A stretch of 64,000 nucleotides of DNA from Mucilaginibacter pankratovii (GTDB taxonomy: Bacteria > Bacteroidota > Bacteroidia > Sphingobacteriales > Sphingobacteriaceae), in the NCBI RefSeq assembly GCF_014773265.1, contig NZ_JACWMY010000008.1, forward strand, positions 186,001 to 250,000. Direction: 5' to 3'. The notes under the pieces were generated by a model. That model had not been told where the DNA came from and did no database searches. It saw nothing but the letters and a program-made list of their open reading frames with translations. Below are positions 43,720 through 51,789 of the stretch, piece after piece; the stretch's first letter is position 1, and each line of letters begins with the position of its first letter. The translations under genes were made by a program, and so were the position numbers.

Positions 43720-44613
43720 ATGAAGACAACATCAATTAGAGTGCGGGTGCTTTGCCTGCTGAGCATTGTCCTTTTTGCTTGTGCATGTGGGGATACCACC
43801 AACAATAAAATTTCAACACCAAACACTACAGCCATGAAACCAGACAGCATCAGCGGATATAAAGAGGTAAACGGCATTAAGATGTATTACGAGATCCATG
43901 GCAAAGGGATGCCGCTTGTATTGATCCATGGCGGCGGCTCTACCATCCGCACCACCTTTGGGCGCTCGCTGCTGCTTTTTGCACAGCACAGGCAGGTAAT
44001 TGCTGTAGAATTGCAAGGCAACGGCCACACCAGCGACCGTAACGCGCCCTACTCTTTTGAACAGGACGCCGCCGATGTTGCCGAACTGCTCAAACAGCTG
44101 GGCATTAAACAGGCCGATTTTATGGGCTTTAGCAATGGCGGGCACACCACGCTTCAAATAGCCATGAGCTACCCGCAGCTTACGCGCAAAATAGTAGTGG
44201 CCTCGGCGTTTACCAAGCGCGAAGGTGCCAACCCCTGGTTTTGGGATTTTATGAGCAAGGCTACATTTAAGGATATGCCGCAACAGTACAAAGATGAGTT
44301 CCGTTCTATCAACCCATCTCCACAGGCGCTGCAAAACATGCACGATAAATCACTTTACCGCATGCAGCATTTTAAAGGCTGGCCCGATGATGCTATTCGT
44401 TCTATAAAGGTCCCGGCCCTTATTATCACCGGCGATGCCGATGTTGCCCCGCCCGAACATGCTGTAGAAATAACGCACCTAATAGCCGGTTCCAAACTCG
44501 CCGTCTTTCCCGGCGGCCATGGTGAGTATCTAGGCGAACTGGTAAACGGCAAAAAAGGCAGCAAAGTGCCTGAATTAATCGTGGCGCTGGTGGAAGAATT
44601 TTTGGAAGAATAG
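43720..44613 (+). CDS. Exported alpha/beta hydrolase (lipoprotein-like)
   Basis: 297 residues. The N-terminus MKTTSIRVRVLCLLSIVLFACACGD is a lipoprotein-type signal (Cys21 or Cys23). Oxyanion loop IHGGGST (about 68), nucleophile elbow GFSNGG (about 138), acid in TGDADVAPPEHAVE and base in FPGGHGEYL. This matches the epoxide-hydrolase/haloperoxidase side of the fold. The substrate is unknown. It is the last gene of the ArsR/SRPBCC operon, so it is probably induced by whatever relieves ArsR. Confidence 0.85.
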   Translation: MKTTSIRVRVLCLLSIVLFACACGDTTNNKISTPNTTAMKPDSISGYKEVNGIKMYYEIHGKGMPLVLIHGGGSTIRTTFGRSLLLFAQHRQVIAVELQGNGHTSDRNAPYSFEQDAADVAELLKQLGIKQADFMGFSNGGHTTLQIAMSYPQLTRKIVVASAFTKREGANPWFWDFMSKATFKDMPQQYKDEFRSINPSPQALQNMHDKSLYRMQHFKGWPDDAIRSIKVPALIITGDADVAPPEHAVEITHLIAGSKLAVFPGGHGEYLGELVNGKKGSKVPELIVALVEEFLEE

Positions 44614-44679
44614 TTTCATAAAGGCATTTATTTTGTATGAATAAATAAATGTAAATTTGCTTAAGCCATAATAATTGAA

Positions 44680-44892
44680 ATGATGAATACTCTAAAATAT
44701 CCATTAAGTAACGCACAGATGGAGCTGATGAAATTGCTTGGCACCAACTTATCTGACAATGACCTTAAAGAACTGAAAACTGTACTCGCCCGCTTCTTTG
44801 CAGAAAGAGCTATGGATAAGGCTGATAAAATATGGGATAAAAAAGGCCTGACTGATGATGATATGGATAAATGGCTAAATGAGGGAAATTAA
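44680..44892 (+). CDS. Probable antitoxin of a PIN-type system
   Basis: 70 residues, predominantly helical and acidic at the end (DDDMDKWLNEGN). It overlaps the following PIN-domain gene by 14 bp, an arrangement typical of an antitoxin and its toxin. No DNA-binding ribbon-helix-helix or AbrB motif is evident. LSNAQMELMKLLGTNLSDNDLKELKTVLARFFAERA is close to a family of small Bacteroidota proteins found before PIN genes. The antitoxin role is inferred from position. Confidence 0.7.
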   Translation: MMNTLKYPLSNAQMELMKLLGTNLSDNDLKELKTVLARFFAERAMDKADKIWDKKGLTDDDMDKWLNEGN

Positions 44893-45310
44893 CGATTTAA
44901 TCGTTGTCATCGACACTAATATTTTATTAGTTTCCGTATCGCGTCGTTCAAAATACAACTGGGTTTACCAGGCTTTGTTACAAGGCAGATTTCAACTTGC
45001 AGTTACGCAGGATATATTGTTAGAATATGAGGAAAAAATTGGCATCCATTGGAATGAGCAAGCGGCCTTAGATGTCAGCCGGTCGCTCACAGAGCTCCCA
45101 AATGTTTTATTCACCAACATTCACTATCAATTAAATTTAATTACAGCCGACGACGACGATAACAAATTTGTTGATTGCGCATTCGCTGCAAATGCTGATT
45201 ACATTATTACTCACGATCATCACTTTAACATCCTCAAAACCGTTGCATTTCCTCGCATCCCAATATTGGATATACATCAGTTCAAACAAGTTTTGGAGAT
45301 CGACGACTGA
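44879..45310 (+). CDS. PIN-domain toxin (TIGR00305-like)
   Basis: 143 residues covering a single PIN domain. The acidic site is visible: VIDTNILLVSV (first Asp at about 11), YEEKIG (Glu), then LITADDDDNKFVDCAFAANADYIITHD with the remaining Asp residues. PIN toxins are magnesium-dependent RNases, and this branch is named as the putative PIN toxin family. Start ATG overlaps the antitoxin end. Confidence 0.85.
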   Translation: MREINDLIVVIDTNILLVSVSRRSKYNWVYQALLQGRFQLAVTQDILLEYEEKIGIHWNEQAALDVSRSLTELPNVLFTNIHYQLNLITADDDDNKFVDCAFAANADYIITHDHHFNILKTVAFPRIPILDIHQFKQVLEIDD

Positions 45311-45341
45311 AACCTCAATAACAGTAATATTTCATCTCTAA

Positions 45342-46550
45342 TTATTTCACTTGCGGCACGTACTGGTAAACCACCTCGTACGGAACGTTTTTCAACTTCG
45401 CAGAGATCTGCCCAATGCGCAGGTCTCCCCGCTGCGGGGTGGGCTCGCAAACGGAGTAGGTGTTGCCCTTATAAACAATGGGGCTGCCTACCGGCTTGCT
45501 AAATTGCACAGCCATGGTAATATGGGTTGGGTATAGCAGTGCTATCATCGGCAGGTTGTAAATTTCCTTTACGAGATAGAAGAATAAAGCGGCGCGATCA
45601 TCACAATCGCTGTACTTGGCAAACAGTGTTTCCTCCGGCGAGAGGCGCTTTTCTTTACCGTAGTTATCTTCATCATCCTCGTATAAAAAAGCATAACGGG
45701 TAAAGTGCATCAGGTAATCAACCCCCTTTTTTTGGTTCATACCCTTTAAATTTTGTTTCAACAGGGGGATAAGCGAACTATACGTTTCCTTACTCAGCGG
45801 GATATTAAAGTAAGTTTCAAAGTCTACGCCCGGGTAATTCATAAAAATGGTTTCCACATCAGGGTTCAGTTTGATGTTGAAATAGTAAACCTTGTGGCGA
45901 TAGGTAAATTGCAGTTCTTTCTCCTGATAATCGGCTGCCTTAAAATTTGGCATCCGGGTAACTTTGTAGGAGAATGCTTTTTTTGCCTCGGGGATGTTTA
46001 ACATTACCGGCACAGGCGGATACTGGTTGATATCGGCGCGGACATAATCGTGGTAGTTGAGGCACATATATTTTTCACCATCTACTTTAAACGAAGGGAT
46101 ATCTGATATATCCTCATCATTCAGCACATAAAATATTACCTTATTATCGCCGGTGAGCGCCAGCCGGGCATCGTAACCGCTTTTTGCCAGCAGGAACCAT
46201 TTATATAAAGTATACCGCCCGTAGTTATCTGTTTTGGGGCTTATTTGCTGCGCCGTTTTGCGGATGAGCTGGTAATACAGCCAGTCGTTTAACTGGTATC
46301 GGTTTTTGTAAGCAGTTAACGAATCTATAACCGGCTGGTAATTGCCGGCGTTAAGTTGCCTGTAAAAATCTTTTACTGATGCCTGGGATAATTGCGCGGG
46401 CACATCCAGTATCAGCGCCCTGTCTATCTGGCTGTTGAAGGTACCGTTGTAAAATTCAAAACATATCCGCTGGTCATCTGCCCGTGCGTTTAAGCAGCAC
46501 AGGAAAAAAACCACCAGGCAGGTGAAATATGTTTTAACAAGACAGTACAA
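45342..46550 (-). CDS. Exported transglutaminase-like protein
   Basis: 402 residues, signal peptide 1-24 (ending LNARA). The C-terminal third carries a Cys/His arrangement of a transglutaminase or papain-like fold: KYSDCDDRAALFFYLVKEI (Cys at about 318) and LLYPTHITMAV (His at about 344), with CEPTPQRGDLRIG possibly supplying the acid. The N-terminal two thirds is beta-rich and includes YSLIPLLKQNLKGMNQKKGVDYLMHFTRYAF just before the Cys. It could be a cell-wall or peptide-processing hydrolase. The family name is my reading of the motifs. It diverges from the acyltransferase gene. Confidence 0.65.
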   Translation of the reverse strand: MYCLVKTYFTCLVVFFLCCLNARADDQRICFEFYNGTFNSQIDRALILDVPAQLSQASVKDFYRQLNAGNYQPVIDSLTAYKNRYQLNDWLYYQLIRKTAQQISPKTDNYGRYTLYKWFLLAKSGYDARLALTGDNKVIFYVLNDEDISDIPSFKVDGEKYMCLNYHDYVRADINQYPPVPVMLNIPEAKKAFSYKVTRMPNFKAADYQEKELQFTYRHKVYYFNIKLNPDVETIFMNYPGVDFETYFNIPLSKETYSSLIPLLKQNLKGMNQKKGVDYLMHFTRYAFLYEDDEDNYGKEKRLSPEETLFAKYSDCDDRAALFFYLVKEIYNLPMIALLYPTHITMAVQFSKPVGSPIVYKGNTYSVCEPTPQRGDLRIGQISAKLKNVPYEVVYQYVPQVK

Positions 46551-46587
46551 TTTAGATTTATAATTGGTAGTTTAAATTTACAAATAA

Positions 46588-46616
46588 TTAACTTAATAAT
46601 AACAAAGAATTAACAC
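46588..46616 (+). promoter_or_regulatory. Three 11-bp-spaced TTAAC repeats
   Basis: TTAACTT (46588), ATAACAA (46599) and TTAACAC (46610), each 7 bp with 4-bp spacers, in the gap between the transglutaminase-like gene (minus) and the acyltransferase gene (plus). The gap is AT-rich, so chance is possible, but the periodicity is exact. Confidence 0.35.
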
Positions 46617-46665
46617 TTAAATTATTCTAACGCTTAAAAACACCAAATCTGTGCCGTAATCCAAC

Positions 46666-46710
46666 TTAATAGTATTGATACTTTCAGTTAACATCAGTTA
46701 GCTACTTTTG
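46666..46710 (+). promoter_or_regulatory. Pho-box-like promoter of the acyltransferase
   Basis: TTAATAG (46666), GATACTT (46677) and TTAACAT (46688) at 11-bp steps, then 8 bp, then TACTTTTG (46703-46710), a perfect TAnnTTTG. The start codon lies 20 bp further on. The distance from the last TTAACAT word to the -7 element equals that at 33819-33863. Confidence 0.45.
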
Positions 46711-46730
46711 CAGGATAATCTCCCGAAACT

Positions 46731-47540
46731 ATGCCCGCCATTTCCAAAGCAGATTTTTCTAAGGCAGCCGGCATAAATGGCCTCCCCCTGCTCTCTTCGT
46801 TTTTAATGAACGCCCTAAAAATTGATGCTTTTAACAGCATGATGGAAAACGCCAGGGCGTTAAAAGGTGTGGCGTTTGCCGATCACCTGCTTAAAATATT
46901 AGGGGTTACTATCGTAGTTGATGATGAGGCGCTTAGCCATATACCTGCCGATGGCGCTTTTATTACGGTTGCTAATCATCCGTACGGCGCTATCGAATCG
47001 TTGGCCTTGCTGAGCATACTGGTGAAAAAACGCCCCGAAACCCTGTTCATGGGTAATTTTTTGCTGAAGAAGGTCCCAAACCTTGCCGATCATATCATCG
47101 CTGTAAACCCATTCGAAAACATCAAAGATGCATCCAGTATCAGCGGGTTGAAAACCACCCTTAAAGTATTAAAAGAGGGTGTGCCGGTGGCCATTTTTCC
47201 GGCCGGGGAGGTTTCATCCTATTGCCTTAAGAGCAAGAAAATAACCGATAAAGAATGGCACCCGGTGGTAGGCAAGATCATCGCGAAAGCAAACCAGCCT
47301 ATCCTTCCGGTATATTTCCACGGCAACAACGGCCTGTTGTTTAGCCTGGCCAGGTTCATACATCCTTCATTACAAACCATTATGCTTTTTTCGCAGCTGT
47401 TTAACAAACGCGGGCATAAATTATACGTTAAAATAGGCCAGCCCATATTTCCGGGCGAGGTTGTAGAACACAACAATAACGGCACTACGCTAAGTTACCT
47501 GCGCGAAAAAACCTATGCGATGGGTAGCGGTTTAAAATAG
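46731..47540 (+). CDS. Lysophospholipid/lyso-aminolipid acyltransferase (PlsC-like)
   Basis: 269 residues, cytoplasmic or membrane-associated. PlsC-type motifs: VANHPYGAIE (the NHxxxD/E catalytic box, about 83-92), FMGNFLLKKVPNL, AIFPAGEVSS (glycerol-binding block) and QPILPVYFHGNNG. The N-terminal region DFSKAAGINGLPLLSSFLMNALKID is shared with the Bacteroidota acyltransferases that make ornithine or glycine lipids or act on lysophospholipids. The acyl acceptor cannot be told from sequence. The Pho-box-like promoter would fit a role in replacing phospholipids when phosphate is scarce, which is inference. Confidence 0.82.
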   Translation: MPAISKADFSKAAGINGLPLLSSFLMNALKIDAFNSMMENARALKGVAFADHLLKILGVTIVVDDEALSHIPADGAFITVANHPYGAIESLALLSILVKKRPETLFMGNFLLKKVPNLADHIIAVNPFENIKDASSISGLKTTLKVLKEGVPVAIFPAGEVSSYCLKSKKITDKEWHPVVGKIIAKANQPILPVYFHGNNGLLFSLARFIHPSLQTIMLFSQLFNKRGHKLYVKIGQPIFPGEVVEHNNNGTTLSYLREKTYAMGSGLK

Positions 47541-47586
47541 GCGGCAAAAAGGCTTATGCCCCCAAGATGCGCCGTTATAATGGCTA

Positions 47587-48690
47587 TTAATTTCTAAAGG
47601 AGATGGTAAACCGGGCGCCCTTATTCACTTCGCTGTCAATAGTAATACGGCCACCAAGACTGGTAATGTGGTTATAAATTAAATACAACCCGATGCCCTT
47701 ACTGTCTATATTTTCATCGTTGTGGAATTTTTGACTAAAACCGAATAGCCTGTCTTGTACTTTTTCCATATCAAAGCCCCGCCCCTGATCGGTATAAACC
47801 AATTCGCTGACACCGTTGCGGTGGTGCGAGCGAATAATGATCATGGGGACGCTATCCGGTTGCGCGTATTTTACCGAATTGGTGATCAGGTTCAAAAAAA
47901 CACTCTCCAGGTAAACTTTATTGAACTTCACGGTGGGCAGCTCAGAAAAATCAACGTCGATAACCGCCCTCGAATCCTTTAAAAAGGCGCGTAGTGATAA
48001 TAATACTGCAGCAAGGCATTCATCCAGGTTCAATGTTTCTACCGTTGCGTTTAAAACATTATTCTGTTTTAATGCATCCATATAGCCGTTCAGGGTATCC
48101 TTTAAATTATTTGTCGCGGTTTTAAGCATCCCTATAAACTCCAGGGTCTCCCGGTCCTTAATTTTGCTAACGTTCAGCATACTAAATACCGATAGCAAAT
48201 TACCCACCGGCGAGCGAAGATCGTGCGAGGTAGCGTACGTAAGCTGTTTCAGGTCGTTATTGTTACGGGTAAGGTTAGCTATCTCGGTATTACGCGCCTC
48301 TTCCTGCTTCTTTTTATGGGTGATATTTTTGGCGATGGCAAAAACCACTTGTTCGTTCTCTATGGGCATGGATGTCCATGATAACCAAACCACCTCCCCG
48401 GTTTTGGTTAGGTACCTGTTCTCGAAGTTGAGCAGCGGCACGTTTTTAGTAAGATTTTGCCGGCTGTTGGCGGTCAGTTGCTGGTCATCCGGGTGTACAA
48501 ACGAATTAATGGGGCTGGCAAACAATTCCTCGTTGCTGTAACCCAATGTTTTAGCTACCGTTGGGTTTATCCGTTTAAAAAAGCCATCATAGCCGGCTAT
48601 GCATAAAAGATCGGGCGAAAGCTCAAAGAAAAGCTCGAGGTTATAATTTTTGGACGCTTTACCGGCGGAATTAAAAACAGGAGCTGACAT
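47587..48690 (-). CDS. PAS-domain histidine kinase
   Basis: 367 residues, no membrane helix. One PAS domain (about 18-130, FELSPDLLCIAGYDGFFKRINPTV), a short linker helix, then HisKA (about 150-215, LKQLTYATSHDLRSPVGNLL with the acceptor His) and HATPase_c (about 250-366; N box LNLITNSVKYA, G1 DQGRGFDM, G2 SKGIGLYLIY). A cytoplasmic sensor of redox, light or a small ligand; no cofactor motif points to one. It diverges from the repeat/DHp-only gene at 48990, with 300 bp between them. No response regulator is adjacent. Confidence 0.92.
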   Translation of the reverse strand: MSAPVFNSAGKASKNYNLELFFELSPDLLCIAGYDGFFKRINPTVAKTLGYSNEELFASPINSFVHPDDQQLTANSRQNLTKNVPLLNFENRYLTKTGEVVWLSWTSMPIENEQVVFAIAKNITHKKKQEEARNTEIANLTRNNNDLKQLTYATSHDLRSPVGNLLSVFSMLNVSKIKDRETLEFIGMLKTATNNLKDTLNGYMDALKQNNVLNATVETLNLDECLAAVLLSLRAFLKDSRAVIDVDFSELPTVKFNKVYLESVFLNLITNSVKYAQPDSVPMIIIRSHHRNGVSELVYTDQGRGFDMEKVQDRLFGFSQKFHNDENIDSKGIGLYLIYNHITSLGGRITIDSEVNKGARFTISFRN

Positions 48691-48989
48691 GAGTATAAGT
48701 TTACGTATTAACAGGGATGAAGCGCTGGATAAATAACATTTGTAAAACTAATAGTTATAATATCCGCTCACTATTACGGTAAATTTATCCTAACAGTTAT
48801 AAATATTCATTTTAATATTTTTCGCGGGGCAGGAATTAGGGAGCGAGTTTTATTCATAATTCCTATATTTACTTACCTGTTAGGAAAAGGCATTTTTAAC
48901 TTACGCTTTAGCAAAAGATTGCCTTTATTCTTCCACAATAATAGATTTTTCTTTTGTGCCCATGGCACACTAACCTACGCCGATACAAA

Positions 48990-49799
48990 ATGGATAAAAC
49001 GAATACATCCACCGAACTTATAATTGCCAATAAAGAACTGGCCCTTCAAAATGAAGAAAAAGAAAAGCGTGCCGCTGAACTGATCATTGCCAACAAAGAG
49101 CTTGCGTTTCAAAATAGCGAGAGAGAAAAACGTGCCGCCGAGCTGATCATCGCCAACCAAGAGCTTGCTTACCAGAATGAAGAAAAAGAGGCGCGGGCGG
49201 CAGAGCTGGTCATCGCCAACATGGAACTGGCTTACCAGCATGAAGAAAAAAGCAAGCGGGCCGAAGAACTCATCATTGCCAACCATGAGCTTATTTTTCA
49301 GAATAACGAGAAAGAAAAACGGGCGGCAGAACTCATAGTGGCCAATAAAGAGCTCGCTTATCAAAATGATGAAAAGGAAGCGCGGGCTGCGGAACTCATC
49401 ATTGCCAATCACGAGCTTACTTATCAAAATGAAGAAAAAGAAAAACGTGCCGAGGAACTGATCATCGCAAACAAAGAACTTGCCTACCAAAACAAAGAAA
49501 AAGAAAAACGTGCCAACGAACTGGCATCTGCCTACCAGGAATTAAAAAAAGCCGAAGAATATTTAAAAGACTATGTCAAAAGCATGGAAGAAATGATGTT
49601 CATCACTTCGCATAAGGTGCGCCAGCCGGTAGCCAATATATTAGGCATCACCAGTATCATTGGTGGCTTTCTTAATTCGCCGTTTCAGTTAAAAAAGATG
49701 GTTATTTTTCTTAAAAGGTCTGCGCAATCCCTGGATAGCTATATCAGGGAACTCACCGTATTTATCGGCGAAACGGAGCAGAAAAGGAAGAGCGACTAA
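48990..49799 (+). CDS. Coiled-coil repeat protein with DHp domain but no kinase domain
   Basis: 269 residues from the ATG at 48990; a longer frame from 48954 adds 12 unlikely residues. Residues 9-176 are eight 21-residue units of the form ELIIANKELAYQNEEKEKRAA, the same unit as in the kinase at 40400. Residues 177-196 are a degenerate ninth unit. Residues 200-258 resemble a DHp helix pair: MMFITSHKVRQPVANILGITSII with a conserved His and the P following it. The gene then stops. No N, G1 or G2 box follows, so it cannot bind ATP. It may accept phosphate from a partner kinase or form a mixed coiled coil with one. Confidence 0.85.
   Translation: MDKTNTSTELIIANKELALQNEEKEKRAAELIIANKELAFQNSEREKRAAELIIANQELAYQNEEKEARAAELVIANMELAYQHEEKSKRAEELIIANHELIFQNNEKEKRAAELIVANKELAYQNDEKEARAAELIIANHELTYQNEEKEKRAEELIIANKELAYQNKEKEKRANELASAYQELKKAEEYLKDYVKSMEEMMFITSHKVRQPVANILGITSIIGGFLNSPFQLKKMVIFLKRSAQSLDSYIRELTVFIGETEQKRKSD
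49014..49517 (+). repeat. 8 x 63-bp coding tandem repeat
   Basis: Eight in-frame units coding for the same 21-residue coiled-coil module as at 40424-41116. Variable positions cluster at residue 7, residues 10-11 and 13-18, while ELIIAN and KRAAEL are almost fixed. The array ends with a degenerate partial unit. Confidence 0.9.
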
Positions 49800-49811
49800 T
49801 ACCCTCTTAAG

Positions 49812-50255
49812 CTAATTGCAGGCGCTAACGCTTTCTTTAACTTTGTATCCGTCGTATGCCATCTTTAGTAAGTTAACCGCATATGCGGCATCCGCTTCGG
49901 TTTTGATATAAAAGCTTATCCAGCCTGTGTTTTTAAAAACATGATGATGTGTCACGCGATCATCGGCAGCCATTAGCTGCTTTTTCATTTCCCTGGTGAA
50001 AAGCATATCCAGCAAACCATTGCTGTGGATATGCCCAAGTTCGTGCTTTGCGCAATTAAACCGCATGCCGCCGTATTTGTGGATACCCGTACAGATATTA
50101 TCCCAGCCGGAAACCTCGCGTTCTATGCTATCGATATAGCCGGACACGTCCGGATGAGTAAAGAGGGTTGCTATGCGCAGCCAGGCATCAAATACCAACG
50201 CGGCGCCAGGCACCGCTTTTAAAAAGCCAAAATATTGGGTTACAAACCTGAGCAT
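49812..50255 (-). CDS. Luciferase-domain (PF17648-like, DUF5519) protein
   Basis: 147 residues. The pattern W..I.TGIHKYGGMRFNCAKHELGHIHSNGLLDMLF is characteristic of the small luciferase-domain family, and the following HHHVFKNTGWISFYIKTEADAAYAVNLLKMAYDGY completes it. The name comes from sequence similarity to part of a luciferase; the biological role in bacteria is unknown, and light emission should not be assumed. Its ATG directly follows the stop of the SRPBCC membrane-protein gene, so both are co-translated. Confidence 0.75.
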   Translation of the reverse strand: MLRFVTQYFGFLKAVPGAALVFDAWLRIATLFTHPDVSGYIDSIEREVSGWDNICTGIHKYGGMRFNCAKHELGHIHSNGLLDMLFTREMKKQLMAADDRVTHHHVFKNTGWISFYIKTEADAAYAVNLLKMAYDGYKVKESVSACN

Positions 50256-51167
50256 CTACTTCACCTCGCTTATTTGTTTAATATGCTCCATCACTCTTAA
50301 ATGCACATTGCGGGTAATGCTTTTTGCCCAAATATCGTAATACCATACCGGGAAAACGTAAAGCCGGTACCAGCTGTTGCCAATTACGGTTGTGGTATTA
50401 TTGCCGTTATCCTGCAATAAAAATTGCCCGCGCAGGATATCAATATGCCCCATTATCTCCGGGTCGCGCGGTTGTTCGGTGATATCGAAAGTGAGATTCT
50501 TGTTCTCCTGGTACACCACTATCTTTTCATCAAAAACATAGCCGTTGCTAAAAATACATTTCCGTTTGGCACCAACGTAATAACCTTCGGTGGTAGATTC
50601 TACCGGGCTGGGCATACCCATCTTAAACAGCCAGTATTTATCGGGCGAGGTATTGCGCTTGTAGGCCACCACGTTTTTCCAAACCTTGCTTACCGGCGCG
50701 TTGATCACTATTTTATCGGCAACCATGTTCTCATAATGGTGTACCGAGGTAGAATCTATCACAAACACAACAAGCAGCGCCAAAACAACACTTACGTTCA
50801 GGGTGTCATTATTATGCCGGAACATGGCGCGGCCCGTAAAAGCCCCGGCTACAATAAAAGACCACACCAAAGGCGATACAATAACCAGGCAAATTATGCC
50901 TTCGGCAAAAAGAATTACTGTTAACATGATAGCTATAAAGCAGGTAAGAACGCACCTGGATACCAGGGTCATGCTATCTATTTTATCGTTGCGCCAAAAC
51001 CAAGCGCTGATAAACCCGATCAAAAACGGGACGATGGTAAATTCCGAAAAAATAAGCACACCGTTGCCGCTCGGCCCCGACAGATATTTGGATAGCCAGA
51101 TAATAGCAAAGCCCATGGCGTTGGAAAACAAATACCCGTTAACCTTTGGTGTAAATATTCTATTCAT
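50256..51167 (-). CDS. Membrane protein with C-terminal SRPBCC domain
   Basis: 303 residues. The first 150 residues contain four or five hydrophobic helices (about 12-30, 38-58, 70-90, 94-112 and 122-140). The last 150 form a soluble SRPBCC-like domain (ADKIVINAPVSKVWKNVVAY, PVESTTEGYYVGAKRKCIFSNG, DEKIVVYQENKNLTFDI, ending VHLRVMEHIKQI). This is a membrane-tethered ligand-binding domain; the ligand is unknown. Abuts the luciferase-domain gene. Confidence 0.7.
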   Translation of the reverse strand: MNRIFTPKVNGYLFSNAMGFAIIWLSKYLSGPSGNGVLIFSEFTIVPFLIGFISAWFWRNDKIDSMTLVSRCVLTCFIAIMLTVILFAEGIICLVIVSPLVWSFIVAGAFTGRAMFRHNNDTLNVSVVLALLVVFVIDSTSVHHYENMVADKIVINAPVSKVWKNVVAYKRNTSPDKYWLFKMGMPSPVESTTEGYYVGAKRKCIFSNGYVFDEKIVVYQENKNLTFDITEQPRDPEIMGHIDILRGQFLLQDNGNNTTTVIGNSWYRLYVFPVWYYDIWAKSITRNVHLRVMEHIKQISEVK

Positions 51168-51228
51168 GTGTGATAAGGTTATAATTAAATTTTCAGTAAT
51201 ATTTGAAATATAGCGACAAAAAAAATGT

Positions 51229-51735
51229 TTACTTAAACATTTTAAAGATGGATTTCCAAAACCAGTTCTCCTCTGCCTTCAGCATGGTCTCCAGCGTTTT
51301 ATCCACGTTTTTGGCCAGCTTGTTTATATCGGTAACCGATTTATTAAAAGTTTTAAAAGCCTCGTCCTTGCTGTCACCTTCTACCTTGCTTAGCTCGTCC
51401 AGTATCTTAATAATGGGGTCCAGTTCGCGTTTGCGGCGCTCTTTGGCTACCTGGCGGGCAATATTCCAGGTATCTTTATCAGCATAAAAATACTCTTTAC
51501 GTTCGCCGGCCTTATGTTGTTTTTCTACCAGGCCCCAGCTGATGAGGTCGCGCAGGGTCATGTTAGCATTACCGCGCGAGATCTTCAGCTCTTCCATGAT
51601 CTCTTCGGTGGTCAGCTCATTTGGGCTCACCAAAAGCAGCGCATGCACCTGCGCCATAGTGCGGTTTATCCCCCACTCCGATCCTAATTTACCCCATGCC
51701 TCTATAAACTTGCCTTTTGCCTCTGGTAATTGCAT
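51229..51735 (-). CDS. GbsR/MarR-type transcriptional regulator
   Basis: 168 residues from the ATG at 51735; the frame extends two codons to a TTG at 51741, but this lies within the -7 element. Winged HTH in the GbsR manner: GKLGSEWGINRTMAQVHALLLVS, TTEEIMEELKISRGNANMTLRDLISWGLVEKQ, then a long C-terminal helical dimerisation arm (about 95-165). Bacteroidota GbsR-like proteins often repress neighbouring membrane-protein genes. The next genes downstream in the same direction are the SRPBCC membrane protein and luciferase-domain genes, 61 bp away. Confidence 0.85.
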   Translation of the reverse strand: MQLPEAKGKFIEAWGKLGSEWGINRTMAQVHALLLVSPNELTTEEIMEELKISRGNANMTLRDLISWGLVEKQHKAGERKEYFYADKDTWNIARQVAKERRKRELDPIIKILDELSKVEGDSKDEAFKTFNKSVTDINKLAKNVDKTLETMLKAEENWFWKSIFKMFK

Positions 51736-51738
51736 ATA

Positions 51739-51768
51739 CAAATATATGTATGTTATTTAACTTTCAAA
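51739..51768 (-). promoter_or_regulatory. Promoter of the GbsR gene, nearly leaderless
   Basis: On the minus strand TTTG (51765-51768), an 18-bp spacer, then TATATTTG (51739-51746). The start codon at 51735 is only 4-6 bases from the end of the -7 element, so the transcript should begin at or just before the ATG. Confidence 0.65.
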
Positions 51769-51789
51769 ACAATTTGAAAGTTTATTTGT

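Noticed and set aside
48975..49490. 171-codon minus-strand frame across the coiled-coil repeats
   Set aside because: The 63-bp periodic repeat keeps an antisense frame open automatically; the resulting FFILISKLVIG-type sequence is an artefact.
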